From Peptoniphilus_A sp050943655 (GTDB lineage: Bacteria > Bacillota > Clostridia > Tissierellales > Peptoniphilaceae), in contig NZ_JBMNPQ010000001.1 of NCBI RefSeq assembly GCF_050943655.1, positions 1 to 64,000 on the forward strand: a stretch of DNA of 64,000 nucleotides, read 5' to 3'. The notes beneath the pieces were generated by a model that saw nothing but the letters and a program-made list of their open reading frames with translations, searched no databases and was not told the DNA's origin. Below are positions 9,403 through 18,589 of the stretch, piece after piece. A program made the position numbers and the translations under genes. Numbering within the stretch: position 1 is the first letter of the stretch; each line of letters starts with the position of its first letter.

Positions 9403-9561
9403 GAGCTTTGTTTAAAGTTTTATATAATCTCATTATTATATTATTTTTTTAAGACAGATACTTATTAAATTTTTTTCCGCGTCAGGTGTAATTACAAATA
9501 ATGAGAAGTCTGTCAATGTGAAAAAATATCTCATTTTACACACAATAAAAATAAAATTAAA

Positions 9562-9597
9562 GGACCTAGTACCGGTAAATATTTCGGCACTAGGTCC
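9562..9597 (-). terminator. Strong hairpin after the leucyl aminopeptidase gene
   Basis: Nine-base perfect arms GGACCTAGT / ACTAGGTCC with an inner CCG/CGG pair, 40 bases past the pepA stop on the minus strand and followed there by a T-rich stretch. It may work in both directions. Confidence 0.8.
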
Positions 9598-9637
9598 ATT
9601 GTGTTTTTTATCTTTTCAAAATCTTTAACTGTAATTA

Positions 9638-11062
9638 TTAGCAATCTATTGGGTTTAGCAAGTTGTAAAGTGTCTTTACGTGAATTCCCGTTGCTCTTTT
9701 TGGAAGGTAACCCTTCTTCTTAGATCTATAAGCTGTGCCGGCAATGTCTAGGTGAACCCACTTAGTGCCTTCTTTTACGAATTCACCAACGAATAGGCCT
9801 GCAGTAACTGAACCTGCATTTCTTCCACTAGTGTTTGAAATGTCGGCAACGTCTGAGTGATTTAGCTTTTTATAGTCCTCATCATATGGGAATGCCCAAA
9901 TTTTTTCACCAGAAAGTTCAGCAGCTTCTTTAACTTCGTTATAAAATTCTTCGTCGTTTGTGACAGCACCAGTGTATTCTTCTCCAAGTGCAATTGTAAC
10001 GGCACCAGTTAAAGTTGCAAGGTCGATTACTCTTTCGACTTCAAAGTTATTAGTTGCATAATGAATTGCATCGGCAAGAGTAATTCTTCCTTCTGCGTCT
10101 GTATTTTTAACTTCTATTGTAAGTCCCTTCATTGTCTCAATTATGTCGCCACATTTGTAGCTTGTTCCAGAAATCATGTTTTCGCAGGCTGCAACAACTG
10201 CAACAACATTTACCTTTGCCTTGCTCTTTCCAAGGGCATACATCGTTCCGATTACGCTTCCTGCTCCACCCATGTCTGAGTGCATTGAAACCATTCCACT
10301 TGGGCTCTTTATATTGTATCCGCCACTGTCATAAGTTAGTCCCTTGCCAACAAGGGCAGTCTTTGGAGCGTCTGAATTTTCAATTTCCATAACGATTAGT
10401 CGCGGTCTATTAGTTGCACCGCCACCAACTGCCATAAAAGCTTTCATGCCGAGTTTTTTAATTTCATCTTCTTTGTAAACTGTGACCTTTACGCCAACAG
10501 ATTCAAGTTTTTCTTTTGTTATAATTGCAAGAGTTTCTGGATAGATTACATTTCCAGTTTCGTTTACAAGGTCTCTTGCCAAGAACACTCCATCCATCAT
10601 GTCGCTCATAAGGTCAAGACCTTCTTGTAATTTTTCTTCTTTTCCGCGCGGTGGGATGTAATTAATAGTTAAATCAAAAATTTCTTCATCTTTTTTAGTC
10701 TTCTTTGTAAAAGAATATTCGCCCTGTCTTAGACCTTCGTAGACTGCCATAATAGTTTTCTTTTGGCATAGTCCAAAATCAGGAATTTTTACACTTGCAA
10801 CACTTTCTTTTTCGTCTCGAAGCAGGTTTCCAAGATCGAAGAAAATATTTCTAATGTCTTCTAGTGTAATTTCGCTATCTCCAAGGCCAACAAAAATTTC
10901 GCTATTTGTGCTTGTGCTTGGTAGATAAATTATTTCACCTAGCTTACCTTCAAAACCTTTCTTAGAAAGATAATCTTTGTTTTTGCAATTTTTTATATCA
11001 TCTTTCTTAAGAAAATTAATCTTTGCACCTTCTTCTTTTCCATACAAATTAAATTTAATCAT
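9638..11062 (-). CDS. pepA: Leucyl aminopeptidase (M17 family)
   Basis: Cytosolic di-metal aminopeptidase of 474 residues that removes N-terminal residues from peptides. The M17 catalytic core is clear: VGKGLTYDSGGYNIK (metal-binding Lys and Asp), SDMGGAGSV, and the signature NTDAEGRITLADA, followed by the late motifs HSDVADISNT, AGSVTAGLFV and WVHLDIAGTAY. The N-terminal macrodomain-like half is more divergent, as usual. In an amino-acid fermenter it would supply free amino acids from peptides. It stands alone on the minus strand between two terminator-bounded plus-strand genes. The SD is a GAGGTG directly before the ATG region. Confidence 0.93.
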   Translation of the reverse strand: MIKFNLYGKEEGAKINFLKKDDIKNCKNKDYLSKKGFEGKLGEIIYLPSTSTNSEIFVGLGDSEITLEDIRNIFFDLGNLLRDEKESVASVKIPDFGLCQKKTIMAVYEGLRQGEYSFTKKTKKDEEIFDLTINYIPPRGKEEKLQEGLDLMSDMMDGVFLARDLVNETGNVIYPETLAIITKEKLESVGVKVTVYKEDEIKKLGMKAFMAVGGGATNRPRLIVMEIENSDAPKTALVGKGLTYDSGGYNIKSPSGMVSMHSDMGGAGSVIGTMYALGKSKAKVNVVAVVAACENMISGTSYKCGDIIETMKGLTIEVKNTDAEGRITLADAIHYATNNFEVERVIDLATLTGAVTIALGEEYTGAVTNDEEFYNEVKEAAELSGEKIWAFPYDEDYKKLNHSDVADISNTSGRNAGSVTAGLFVGEFVKEGTKWVHLDIAGTAYRSKKKGYLPKRATGIHVKTLYNLLNPIDC

Positions 11063-11237
11063 TTATACACCTCGCATACATTATACCCTAAAACATGGGG
11101 CAAAAATTTTATTTACAAATGCTTTTTTAATTATATATTATGTGATAACATTGAATTAATAATAAAGGAGTTAAGTATCAATTTAGTATGCTAAGAAGGG
11201 CTTTAGATTGGTGCTTTTTTTGGTAGGTGGTGTTAAT

Positions 11238-12146
11238 ATGAATAGAAAACTAAGAGCTTCAATAATGTTATTTATAACAGCAATAATTTGGGGGCTTGCC
11301 TTTGTGGCACAAGCTGCCGGGATGGAACATTTGGGGCCTTACACCTTTACAGTGTCACGTTCTTTTGTTGCCTGTATATTTCTACTCATAACGCATATAA
11401 TTTTTAAAAAATCAAAAATTATAAATTACGACGACAATTATTCTCTAAAGAGAACCGTTAAGGGCGGCATGATATGCGGAGTGGTCTTTACTCTTGCCAT
11501 CAATCTTCAACAGATTGGTCTAATCTATACGACTACGGGAAAGGCTGGATTTATAACAGCGCTATACATTGTATTTATTCCAATAATTGGACTTTTCTTT
11601 GGCAAGAAGCCGGACTTTAAAATTATCCTTTGTATAATTGTTGCCATGGCAGGCACTTACATAATGTCAATTAAGGGCGAGTTTAAAATAAATAGGGGCG
11701 ATATTGAAGTGCTTCTTTCTGCCTTTATGTTTGCAGTGCACATGATGCTCATGTCGAGATTTTCTAACAACACAAATAGCATTATTTTTTCTTTGGTGCA
11801 ATTTTTTGTGTGCGGACTTCTCTCTTTAATCATTGCAACTTTTAAAGAGACAATCGACATGAATATGATTTTAAAATCCTATGTGACAATTTTATACGTT
11901 GGGATTTTATCTTCTGGCGTTGGATTTACGATTCAAATTATGGCGCTTAAGGATCTCGACACAGTTATTGCGTCCATGATAAGTTCACTTGAGTCTGTCT
12001 TTGGGGCAGTTTTTGGTTGGATTATTTTGGGACAAGTTATGAACGAGCGTGAAATTTTGGGTGCGTCTTTAATTTTTGTTGCAACACTTGTGGCACAAGT
12101 TCCGCTTCAAAAGATTTTTGTGAGAAAAAGGAAAAAAGCACATTAA
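11238..12146 (+). CDS. EamA/DMT-family permease
   Basis: A 302-residue membrane protein with about ten hydrophobic segments in two homologous halves, the pattern of the drug/metabolite transporter superfamily (EamA domains). Typical motifs are ITAIIWGLAFVAQAAGMEHLGPYTF at the start and, at the end of half two, the SLESVFGAVFGWIILGQVMNEREILGASLI element. The substrate is unknown; many members export amino acids or metabolites. The frame stays open to a TTG at 11208, but AGGTGG sits just before the ATG at 11238 (MNRKLRAS), which I take as the start. Confidence 0.85.
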   Translation: MNRKLRASIMLFITAIIWGLAFVAQAAGMEHLGPYTFTVSRSFVACIFLLITHIIFKKSKIINYDDNYSLKRTVKGGMICGVVFTLAINLQQIGLIYTTTGKAGFITALYIVFIPIIGLFFGKKPDFKIILCIIVAMAGTYIMSIKGEFKINRGDIEVLLSAFMFAVHMMLMSRFSNNTNSIIFSLVQFFVCGLLSLIIATFKETIDMNMILKSYVTILYVGILSSGVGFTIQIMALKDLDTVIASMISSLESVFGAVFGWIILGQVMNEREILGASLIFVATLVAQVPLQKIFVRKRKKAH

Positions 12147-12217
12147 TTTCACATTAATTTAATATTATTTTATATTTCTAACACAATTCTATTATATAAT
12201 AAAGTAGAGGTGAGGAA

Positions 12218-12844
12218 ATGTCGCTTATGAATTTAATTTTTGGCAAGAAGTCAAATAAAATTATTACAATAGATGGTGAGTATGGCAGCGGTGCAACTGA
12301 AATTGCAAAAAATATTGCTGAAAAATTAAGTATAGAGTTCTACGACGATAAGGTAATTGAGCTTATGAGTTTGGAAGGCAAGGTAAAACCTGAAGATGTA
12401 AAAAAGGACGATTCTTTTTTGCAAGGTACTATATATGATCTTTATAGACAAAATTATTCTTATTCACAAGAAGACATGTCGGCAAATGATGCGGCATTTT
12501 TAATGGACTCTAGAACTATTAGGGAGATTGCCCGAGGTGGCAGTGCAGTAATTTTTGGAAAGTGCGCAAATTTTGTACTTAAAGACGACGATATTTTTTC
12601 AGTTTTTATTTACGCTCAAGATGATTTTAAAAAAGATAGAGTTAATAAAAAATACAATATAAAAGAAGACAAGGTTGAGCTTAAGCTAAGTAGAGAGAAC
12701 AACAGAAGGGCTAATCACTACTCCAGAAACACTGGAGAGGTTTGGGGCAGTTCAAAGATGTACGATTTACTTATTGACTCCTCAGTTTTTGATTTTGAAG
12801 TAATTGAGTCCCTTGTAATAGATCTTGCAAACAAGAAGAAGTAA
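12218..12844 (+). CDS. Cytidylate kinase-like family protein
   Basis: A 208-residue cytosolic protein of the cytidylate kinase-like (AAA_26) family. The P-loop is IDGEYGSGATEIAK (residues of about 19-32), a variant of the kinase motif with Ala where Lys or Gly-Lys is usual. Further motifs are FYDDKVIELMS and the RIREIARGGSAVIFGK-like segment (SRTIREIARGGSAVI), followed by a C-terminal DLLIDSS. True CMP kinase genes (cmk) encode a different relative; the physiological substrate of this family is not firmly established. It sits 70 bases after the EamA gene and ends in a terminator. Confidence 0.8.
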   Translation: MSLMNLIFGKKSNKIITIDGEYGSGATEIAKNIAEKLSIEFYDDKVIELMSLEGKVKPEDVKKDDSFLQGTIYDLYRQNYSYSQEDMSANDAAFLMDSRTIREIARGGSAVIFGKCANFVLKDDDIFSVFIYAQDDFKKDRVNKKYNIKEDKVELKLSRENNRRANHYSRNTGEVWGSSKMYDLLIDSSVFDFEVIESLVIDLANKKK

Positions 12845-12873
12845 AGTATGGGTTTTGAGGCTCATACTTTTTT
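12844..12873 (+). terminator. Intrinsic terminator after the cytidylate kinase-like gene
   Basis: Stem AAGTATG / CATACTT with a GGTTTTGAGGCT loop and a T6 tail, starting at the stop codon. Confidence 0.85.
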
Positions 12874-12960
12874 AAATTGAGAAATTTTTGCGCCAATACT
12901 TACTATTCAAAAACAAGACTAAATCATGTATAATTAAAATGTTAAGGAGGATTATTGTAT

Positions 12961-14088
12961 ATGATTAAAGTTCTCCATTTAATTAGTGGCGGCGATACAG
13001 GCGGTGCCAAGACTCATATTTTCACTCTGATGAAGGGCTTGGAAGGAAAAGTTGATGCAAAGATAATTTGTTTTATCAAAGATACTTTCTACGACGAGGC
13101 CAAAGAGCTTGGATATAATATTGAAGTCTTTGAGCAAAGGAAAAGATCCGACCTATCTGTTGTCACTAGATTAAGTGATGAAATTAAAAAAGCTGGATAT
13201 GACATTGTGCATGCTCATGGCGCGCGTGCAAATTTTATTGCAATGTTTCTAAAAAATAAAATATCTGTGCCCATGGTAACAACTATACACTCTGACTACA
13301 TGCTGGATTTTAAAGATAGTTTTTACAAAAATCTAATTTACACAGGACTTAATAAGATGGCACTTAAAAAGTTTGATCACTATATTTGTGTAAGTGATAA
13401 CTTTAAAGATATGCTAATAGATCGTGGTTTTAATCCAAAGAAAATTCACGTTCTATACAACGGCATAAACACCGACGAGAATATTGATATTCTTCCAAAG
13501 GACGCATTTTTGGAAAAACACAAAATAATCTATAATGGTGAATTTATCGTCGGAATAGCTGCGCGTCTTGACAAGGTAAAGGATCACGAAACTTTTATAA
13601 GAGCGGCAAAAAAAGTTTTGGATAAAAACACTGATATTTATTTTTTAATAGCAGGTAGTGGTGATGAGAGAACTCGCCTAGAGGATTTGGCAAAAGATTT
13701 TAAAATTTCTGATAAGGTATATTTTCTAAACTTTGTAAAGGATAAATATTCATTCTTTAATGCCATTGATGTAAATGTGCTTACTAGTATATCTGAGTCT
13801 TTTCCTTATGTAATTTTGGAAGCTGCATTAGTTGGCGTTCCTACAATTGCAACAAGAGTTGGAGGTATTCCACAAATTGTAAAGGACGATGAGACGGGAT
13901 ATTTATTTGATGTGGGCGATGACGAGGCTCTTTCTAAACACATTCTAGATTTATATAGTGACAAGGAAAAATTAAAAATGCTTGGATCAAATATGAAAGA
14001 GAATGTAAAGGAAAATTATTCCCACGAAGCTATGGGTAGGACTCAGTATGAAATTTATAAAGAGATACTTTTAGGAGGAAATAAGTGA
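12961..14088 (+). CDS. Family 4 glycosyltransferase (GT-B fold)
   Basis: A 375-residue cytosolic glycosyltransferase and first gene of the envelope polysaccharide cluster. The N-terminal acceptor domain starts VLHLISGGDTGGAKTHI. The C-terminal donor domain has VGIAARLDKVKDHETFI, FLIAGSGDERTRLE and the EX7E-type region SISESFPYVILEAALVGVPTIAT. The donor is a nucleotide sugar and the acceptor unknown; teichoic, teichuronic or secondary cell-wall polymer synthesis is likely from the context. The frame opens at a TTG (12955), but the ATG at 12961 is better spaced from AAGGAGG. The last four bases overlap the next gene (GTGA). Confidence 0.9.
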   Translation: MIKVLHLISGGDTGGAKTHIFTLMKGLEGKVDAKIICFIKDTFYDEAKELGYNIEVFEQRKRSDLSVVTRLSDEIKKAGYDIVHAHGARANFIAMFLKNKISVPMVTTIHSDYMLDFKDSFYKNLIYTGLNKMALKKFDHYICVSDNFKDMLIDRGFNPKKIHVLYNGINTDENIDILPKDAFLEKHKIIYNGEFIVGIAARLDKVKDHETFIRAAKKVLDKNTDIYFLIAGSGDERTRLEDLAKDFKISDKVYFLNFVKDKYSFFNAIDVNVLTSISESFPYVILEAALVGVPTIATRVGGIPQIVKDDETGYLFDVGDDEALSKHILDLYSDKEKLKMLGSNMKENVKENYSHEAMGRTQYEIYKEILLGGNK

Positions 14089-14567
14089 AAATCATAGATA
14101 AAAATGGAAGACTTTTCGGTTTTATTAACATAATCGATTTGCTTGTACTTATTGCAGTTATTGGAATAATAGTAACTGGAGTAAAGAGATTTGGAAACAA
14201 CACATCTTCAGCTGGTGCAGAATCAAAACCAGGAATAATCGTTGCAGAAATTACAGAAGTAAGACAGGCAACAGTTGATGCTGTAAAAGTTGGAGACCCA
14301 GTTTACGATTACGACAAGGGAACATATATTGGTGAAATCGCAGAAGTTTCTGCAAAGCCATACACTGAAGAAGTTGAGTACCAAGGCCGCTGGGTAAATG
14401 CCGAAGTTCCAGAAAAATTTACAATCGACGTTAAACTTAAGGTAGATGTAAAAGAGACAAATGACTTTTATCAAGTTGGCTCAGAACAAATGAGAGTTGG
14501 AGCTCAACAAAGAGTAAAAAATAAAAAATTCGCATCATTTATGACAATTTTAGATGTAGAAGTCTAG
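14085..14567 (+). CDS. DUF4330 membrane-anchored protein
   Basis: A 160-residue protein with one N-terminal membrane helix (INIIDLLVLIAVIGIIVTGV) and an extracytoplasmic beta-rich domain, matching the DUF4330 pattern (start MKIIDKNGRLFGFINIIDL). Its function is unknown. DUF4330 genes are often found beside polysaccharide genes, as here. The start is a GTG overlapping the glycosyltransferase stop, with AGGAGG a few bases upstream, so translation is coupled. Confidence 0.85.
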   Translation: MKIIDKNGRLFGFINIIDLLVLIAVIGIIVTGVKRFGNNTSSAGAESKPGIIVAEITEVRQATVDAVKVGDPVYDYDKGTYIGEIAEVSAKPYTEEVEYQGRWVNAEVPEKFTIDVKLKVDVKETNDFYQVGSEQMRVGAQQRVKNKKFASFMTILDVEV

Positions 14568-14574
14568 GTGTAAA

Positions 14575-15117
14575 ATGTATAATTCAGTAACGGTAAGGTT
14601 TCTAAATAGAATTTACCTTGCCCTTTCACATGCTTACCAAAGTAGTGTGACTCACAAATTTTTTAAGGGCATTGGTGATCCTATTAAGAGAGCCTGTGCA
14701 AACTCTAATTTAAACACAATTATAAATGGAACTAAGTATATCTTTAGAGATTCATATTTCTTAAAAATCTACAAAGGATTTTTTGCTTTAATCGAAAGAT
14801 TTATGCACTTCCTACACAGGATTTTAGTAGAGCCAATTAAGCACACATTCTTCTTGGGAGATACCTTTGAAATTCTCTCTGATTTCGACGAAGTAATGGG
14901 CTTTGTTTCTAATATTATTTTGTGGTCTGGAATTCTTGTGACAATAGTTGCAATCATATTTAGAGCACATATTAAATTTGGCATTGCAGTTGTAGTTTTT
15001 GGCTTTATTATGTCGACTCTAAAGGGGAAATATTTGGCGATTATTAAAAATTCAAAAGCTTTAGAATTTATACTTAGCTTTTTCGAACTAGACAAAGGCG
15101 GTGAAGCTTGGTGGTAG
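14575..15117 (+). CDS. Unknown membrane protein of the polysaccharide cluster
   Basis: A 180-residue protein I do not recognise. The first 100 residues are amphipathic and basic with repeated hydrophobic stretches (FLNRIYLALSHAYQ, YFLKIYKGFFALIERFMHFL). Two clear membrane helices follow (VMGFVSNIILWSGILVTIVAII and KFGIAVVVFGFIMSTL). It starts 7 bases after the DUF4330 gene and overlaps the start of the O-antigen ligase-like gene, so it is almost certainly co-translated with it. A membrane partner or regulator of polymer ligation or polymerisation is a guess from context only. Confidence 0.7.
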   Translation: MYNSVTVRFLNRIYLALSHAYQSSVTHKFFKGIGDPIKRACANSNLNTIINGTKYIFRDSYFLKIYKGFFALIERFMHFLHRILVEPIKHTFFLGDTFEILSDFDEVMGFVSNIILWSGILVTIVAIIFRAHIKFGIAVVVFGFIMSTLKGKYLAIIKNSKALEFILSFFELDKGGEAWW

Positions 15118-16433
15118 TACCTAAAAAGTTAAATTTCATCTGGCTCATGGCGGCCTTTTTAGCAGCCATATATTATTTTTTTGGAATTAAATTTTTTGTT
15201 GCAGGTTTAGTCGGAGTATGCGGATTTGTAATGGTAATCTACGATGTAAAAATCGGTCTTTTTGGAGCTGCGTTTTTGTATCCATTTTTGCCAGATGCCG
15301 CAGGACTAATAATGCTTCTTTCTATGGGATTTTTTGTCCTAATAAGATCAATTTTGTTTAAAGAAAAAATTGAAGTTATGGATATCACTCTTCCAATTGG
15401 ACTATTTGGTTTTGTGGCAATCTTTGCGACAATTACATCAATTGAGCCCATGGGATCATTGCGTGACTTGGCTCTTAATGCAGCTGGACTGAGCTTTGTA
15501 TTTGCAATGACAAACACAATAAAGAAGAAGAGCGAGCTAAACGCATTTATTTCAGTCTTTTTAGTATCAGCTCTTTTAGTTGGACTAATTGGAATCTACC
15601 AAAGATTTACTGGAGTAGAGATGAGACCAGAGTGGCTTGATGTTGAAAACAACACAGACATTGCCGTTCGTGTGTACTCAGTATTTCAAAATCCAAACAT
15701 CTTGGCAGAGTATTTAGTAATGCTAATACCACTTGCAGTTGGAGTTACATGGCACACCAAGAGCATGAGAAAAAAAATAGTATTTACTGGTGCAACTGGG
15801 TTACTTCTAGTATGTATCTTGCTGACTCTTTCTCGTGGAGGCTGGGTTGGAATTGCCTTTGCAGCTCTTACTTTTATAATCTTAGTAGATCTTAGACTTT
15901 TAATTTTGGCAATACCAGTGGGACTTGGCGGACTTATGTTTTTGCCAGACCAAATGCTAAATAGAATTATCTCCATTGGATCAACTGTAGACTCGTCAAA
16001 CTCATACAGAATAAAAATATGGGAGATAACTATGAATTTAATTCGCGACCACAAAGTTGGCGGAGTTGGCTTTGGTTATATTCCATTTAAAAAGACTTTC
16101 GAAACTTATATAAGAACAATGCCAATTTATCACGCACACAACACTTATCTTGAAGTTGCGGCAGAAATTGGTATAGCTGGACTATTTATCTTCATGCTAT
16201 TTATGCTATCAACGCTTAAATATGCCTATATAAATTTAGTAAAATCTGAAGATAAGTATTACAAATATATTGGAGCAGGACTATGCGCAAGTATAGTTGG
16301 TATTATGGCTCACGGACTTGTGGAACACTTCCTATACATTCCGAGAATAATTTTTACATTCTGGATAATTATAGGAATAATATTTACAGCAATTAAAGTT
16401 CAAAAAAATGAAAAAATAGAAATTCAAAATTAA
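15111..16433 (+). CDS. O-antigen ligase/polymerase-like membrane protein
   Basis: About 440 residues with ten or more membrane helices and the Wzy_C (O-antigen ligase/polymerase) pattern. The long periplasmic-type loop carries VYSVFQNPNILAEYLVM, and LTLSRGGWVGIA (the conserved SRG-W motif) precedes the loop with YHAHNTYLEVAAEIGIAGL, which holds the catalytic-loop histidine and N-x-Y-L-x. Such proteins join or polymerise lipid-linked glycans outside the membrane. The gene overlaps the end of the preceding one. The start could be TTG 15108 or GTG 15111; the latter is better spaced from AAAGGCGG. Confidence 0.87.
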   Translation: MVVPKKLNFIWLMAAFLAAIYYFFGIKFFVAGLVGVCGFVMVIYDVKIGLFGAAFLYPFLPDAAGLIMLLSMGFFVLIRSILFKEKIEVMDITLPIGLFGFVAIFATITSIEPMGSLRDLALNAAGLSFVFAMTNTIKKKSELNAFISVFLVSALLVGLIGIYQRFTGVEMRPEWLDVENNTDIAVRVYSVFQNPNILAEYLVMLIPLAVGVTWHTKSMRKKIVFTGATGLLLVCILLTLSRGGWVGIAFAALTFIILVDLRLLILAIPVGLGGLMFLPDQMLNRIISIGSTVDSSNSYRIKIWEITMNLIRDHKVGGVGFGYIPFKKTFETYIRTMPIYHAHNTYLEVAAEIGIAGLFIFMLFMLSTLKYAYINLVKSEDKYYKYIGAGLCASIVGIMAHGLVEHFLYIPRIIFTFWIIIGIIFTAIKVQKNEKIEIQN

Positions 16434-16463
16434 TATAAAAATCAATTAGAAAATGTGATTTGT

Positions 16464-17558
16464 ATGAAAAAAATTGTAATGTCTGGTTACTTTGGTTTTG
16501 ACAATTCGGGAGATGACGCAATACTTAAGGCCATGGTGGCGGATTTTAAAAAAGTTAATAAGGATCTTTTTTTGACTGCTCTTTCAAATAATCCAGAGAA
16601 GACGAGGAAGGTCTATGGAATAAATGCCGTAAATAGATTTAAGGTTTCAGAAGTTTGGAAGACTCTAGGAGAGTGCGACATCTTCCTTTCAGGAGGAGGG
16701 TCTTTGTTGCAAGACTTTACTTCAACAAGGTCAATCATCTATTACTTGGCAGTGATTTTGATGGCGAAGATGCGCAAAAAAAAGGTCTATGTCTATGCAA
16801 ATGGAATTGGACCAATTGACAAGGGCTTTAGCAGATTCTTGACAAAATTTGTCCTAAACCGAGTGGACTTCATAACTCTAAGAGATAGTTTTTCACAAGA
16901 ATTTGTAAAAAAATTGGGAGTAAAAAATAAAAATATTTTAGTCACAGCCGATCCAGTTTTTTCACTTGAGTCTGCAACAGATACAAGAGTAAAAGAGATA
17001 CTTGAAATTGAAAATATTAAGCTCACAGAAAACACTATTGGGTTTTGCCTAAGGGATTATGAAAACAGCAAGAGTTTAAAAATAAAATTTGCAGAAGTTG
17101 TGGACATGTTAATTGAAGACGGATACGACGTGCTCCTCGTTCCCTTCCACATGCCTCGCGACAATGTTTATTCAAAAGACATTGCCGAGCTTTCAAGACA
17201 TAAAGATAAGGTCCAGGTAGTGGAGAATACTTATTCTGCAGGAGAGCTTATGGGAATTTTTAAAGACTTAAAGCTTTTAGTTGCCATGAGGCTTCACTCC
17301 GTAATATATGGAGCCAATGTAAATCTTCCAATGGTTGGAGTAATTTATGATCCAAAGGTTAGGGCAATGGTGCACGAACTTGGAATTAAAGAATCTGTGG
17401 AAGTTAATGACTTTACTTCAAAAGAACTTTATGAAAAAATAAATAAAACTCTTTCAAGTTTAGAAGATAGCAAAGAAGTTCTTGAGAAGAATACAGAGAT
17501 AATGAGACAAAAAGCTCACAAAAATGTAGAAATAGCAATGGAGCTTTTGGAAAAATAA
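16464..17558 (+). CDS. csaB: Polysaccharide pyruvyl transferase CsaB
   Basis: A 364-residue pyruvyl transferase that puts ketal-linked pyruvate on secondary cell-wall polysaccharide, the modification recognised by SLH domains. Family motifs visible are the start VMSGYFGFDNSGDDAILKAM, DIFLSGGGSLLQDFTSTRS, VYANGIGPI and the late MRLHSVIYGANVNLPMVGVIYDPKV. It is the last gene of the glycosyltransferase/DUF4330/ligase cluster. The presence of an SLH protein at 36.9-38.7 kb supports this reading. A GTG at 16455 is also in frame, but the ATG at 16464 gives the family-typical start. No strong SD is visible. Confidence 0.9.
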   Translation: MKKIVMSGYFGFDNSGDDAILKAMVADFKKVNKDLFLTALSNNPEKTRKVYGINAVNRFKVSEVWKTLGECDIFLSGGGSLLQDFTSTRSIIYYLAVILMAKMRKKKVYVYANGIGPIDKGFSRFLTKFVLNRVDFITLRDSFSQEFVKKLGVKNKNILVTADPVFSLESATDTRVKEILEIENIKLTENTIGFCLRDYENSKSLKIKFAEVVDMLIEDGYDVLLVPFHMPRDNVYSKDIAELSRHKDKVQVVENTYSAGELMGIFKDLKLLVAMRLHSVIYGANVNLPMVGVIYDPKVRAMVHELGIKESVEVNDFTSKELYEKINKTLSSLEDSKEVLEKNTEIMRQKAHKNVEIAMELLEK

Positions 17559-17568
17559 AAAATCTTAG

Positions 17569-17595
17569 GACATATCGAAAGGTATGTCTTTTTTT
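17569..17595 (+). terminator. Terminator of the polysaccharide cluster
   Basis: Stem GACATA / TATGTC with a CGAAAGG loop and a T7 tail, just after the csaB stop. Confidence 0.85.
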
Positions 17596-17679
17596 AAGTT
17601 TTATTTATTAAAAAGAGAGAGTTAAATAAAAATTTTAAATAAGTGTGAAGTGCTCGATTAAAAAAATTAAAATTCATAT

Positions 17680-17708
17680 AAAAAAGACTGCCACAAAAGT
17701 GACAGCCA
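17680..17708 (-). terminator. Terminator of the yitT-like gene
   Basis: On the minus strand, CTGTCAC / GTGGCAG with a TTTT loop is followed by TCTTTTTT, directly after the stop of the yitT-like gene. Confidence 0.8.
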
Positions 17709-17713
17709 TAAAA

Positions 17714-18589
17714 CTAAATTGAAAGTTCTTTAAATCCCTTGCCCAGTATTTCGGAAGTGTCGTTAACCGCCATAAAGGCATCGGGATCAATTCTTTTTAC
17801 GATTTGACGTACCTTTACTAGTTGCCTTGATGAACAAATTACATAGGCCATGTAAAGGTCTTTTTTCTTATAAGCAGTTCTACAATTAATAAATGTAGCG
17901 CCTCTGTTAATTTCTTTATAAATTTCAGTTACAATTTCGTCGTATTTTTCAGAAATTATAAATATTTGCTTTTGAATTCCAACTCCAAGCTGCATTCTGT
18001 CGATTACACTGTAGGTTATATACATGAGTATCAAAGTGTAAAGAGCTTGGTCTGGCGTGTAGATAAAGGCAAGTGCACAGATAATCATAAAGTTTATTAT
18101 CATTAGCACGCTTCCTATGCTCACGTTAAAATATTTTTTTATGATTGCAGCAATAATATCTAATCCGCCTGTTGAAGTTCCATGCATAAAGGCAATTCCT
18201 GCACCAATTCCGTTTAGTAGTCCGCCAAATACGGCAGCTAAAAATGGATCTTTAGTTATGTAGAAACCTGGTAGAAATCTTTCTATTAACGAAACAAAGA
18301 AAGATAAAAATAGCACAGAAATTCCAGAGAAAAAAGCAAAGTCTCTATCTAGAAAAATTATACTCAAAATAAATGTAGGCGTATTTAATAATAAAATTAA
18401 TATTGATAGCTTCATCCCCGTCAGTCTACTAATTAGGATTGACAGACCTGAAAGGCCACCTGATATTAAATCATTTGCCTTGATAAATACAACGATTGAA
18501 AAAGATGTAAAAATCATGCAGACAAGTACTGACATTAGCTTTACGAAAAATGTTTTCGAAAATATCCAATTTTTAAGATTTTTATTCAT
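17714..18589 (-). CDS. YitT family membrane protein (DUF161 + DUF2179)
   Basis: A 291-residue integral membrane protein. The first 200 or so residues give five or six helices with the family signature FIKANDLISGGLSGLSILIS and GIGAGIAFMHGTSTGGLDIIA. The last 80 residues form the cytosolic DUF2179 domain (GATFINCRTAYKKKDLYMAYVIC, then IDPDAFMAVNDTSEILGKGF). YitT proteins are widespread in Firmicutes; transport or regulatory functions have been proposed but not settled. It is monocistronic and transcribed divergently from gdhA. Confidence 0.9.
   Translation of the reverse strand: MNKNLKNWIFSKTFFVKLMSVLVCMIFTSFSIVVFIKANDLISGGLSGLSILISRLTGMKLSILILLLNTPTFILSIIFLDRDFAFFSGISVLFLSFFVSLIERFLPGFYITKDPFLAAVFGGLLNGIGAGIAFMHGTSTGGLDIIAAIIKKYFNVSIGSVLMIINFMIICALAFIYTPDQALYTLILMYITYSVIDRMQLGVGIQKQIFIISEKYDEIVTEIYKEINRGATFINCRTAYKKKDLYMAYVICSSRQLVKVRQIVKRIDPDAFMAVNDTSEILGKGFKELSI

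Noticed and set aside
11171..11237. Regulatory hairpin or riboswitch ahead of the EamA gene
   Set aside because: There is a T run but no convincing paired arms or known aptamer core.
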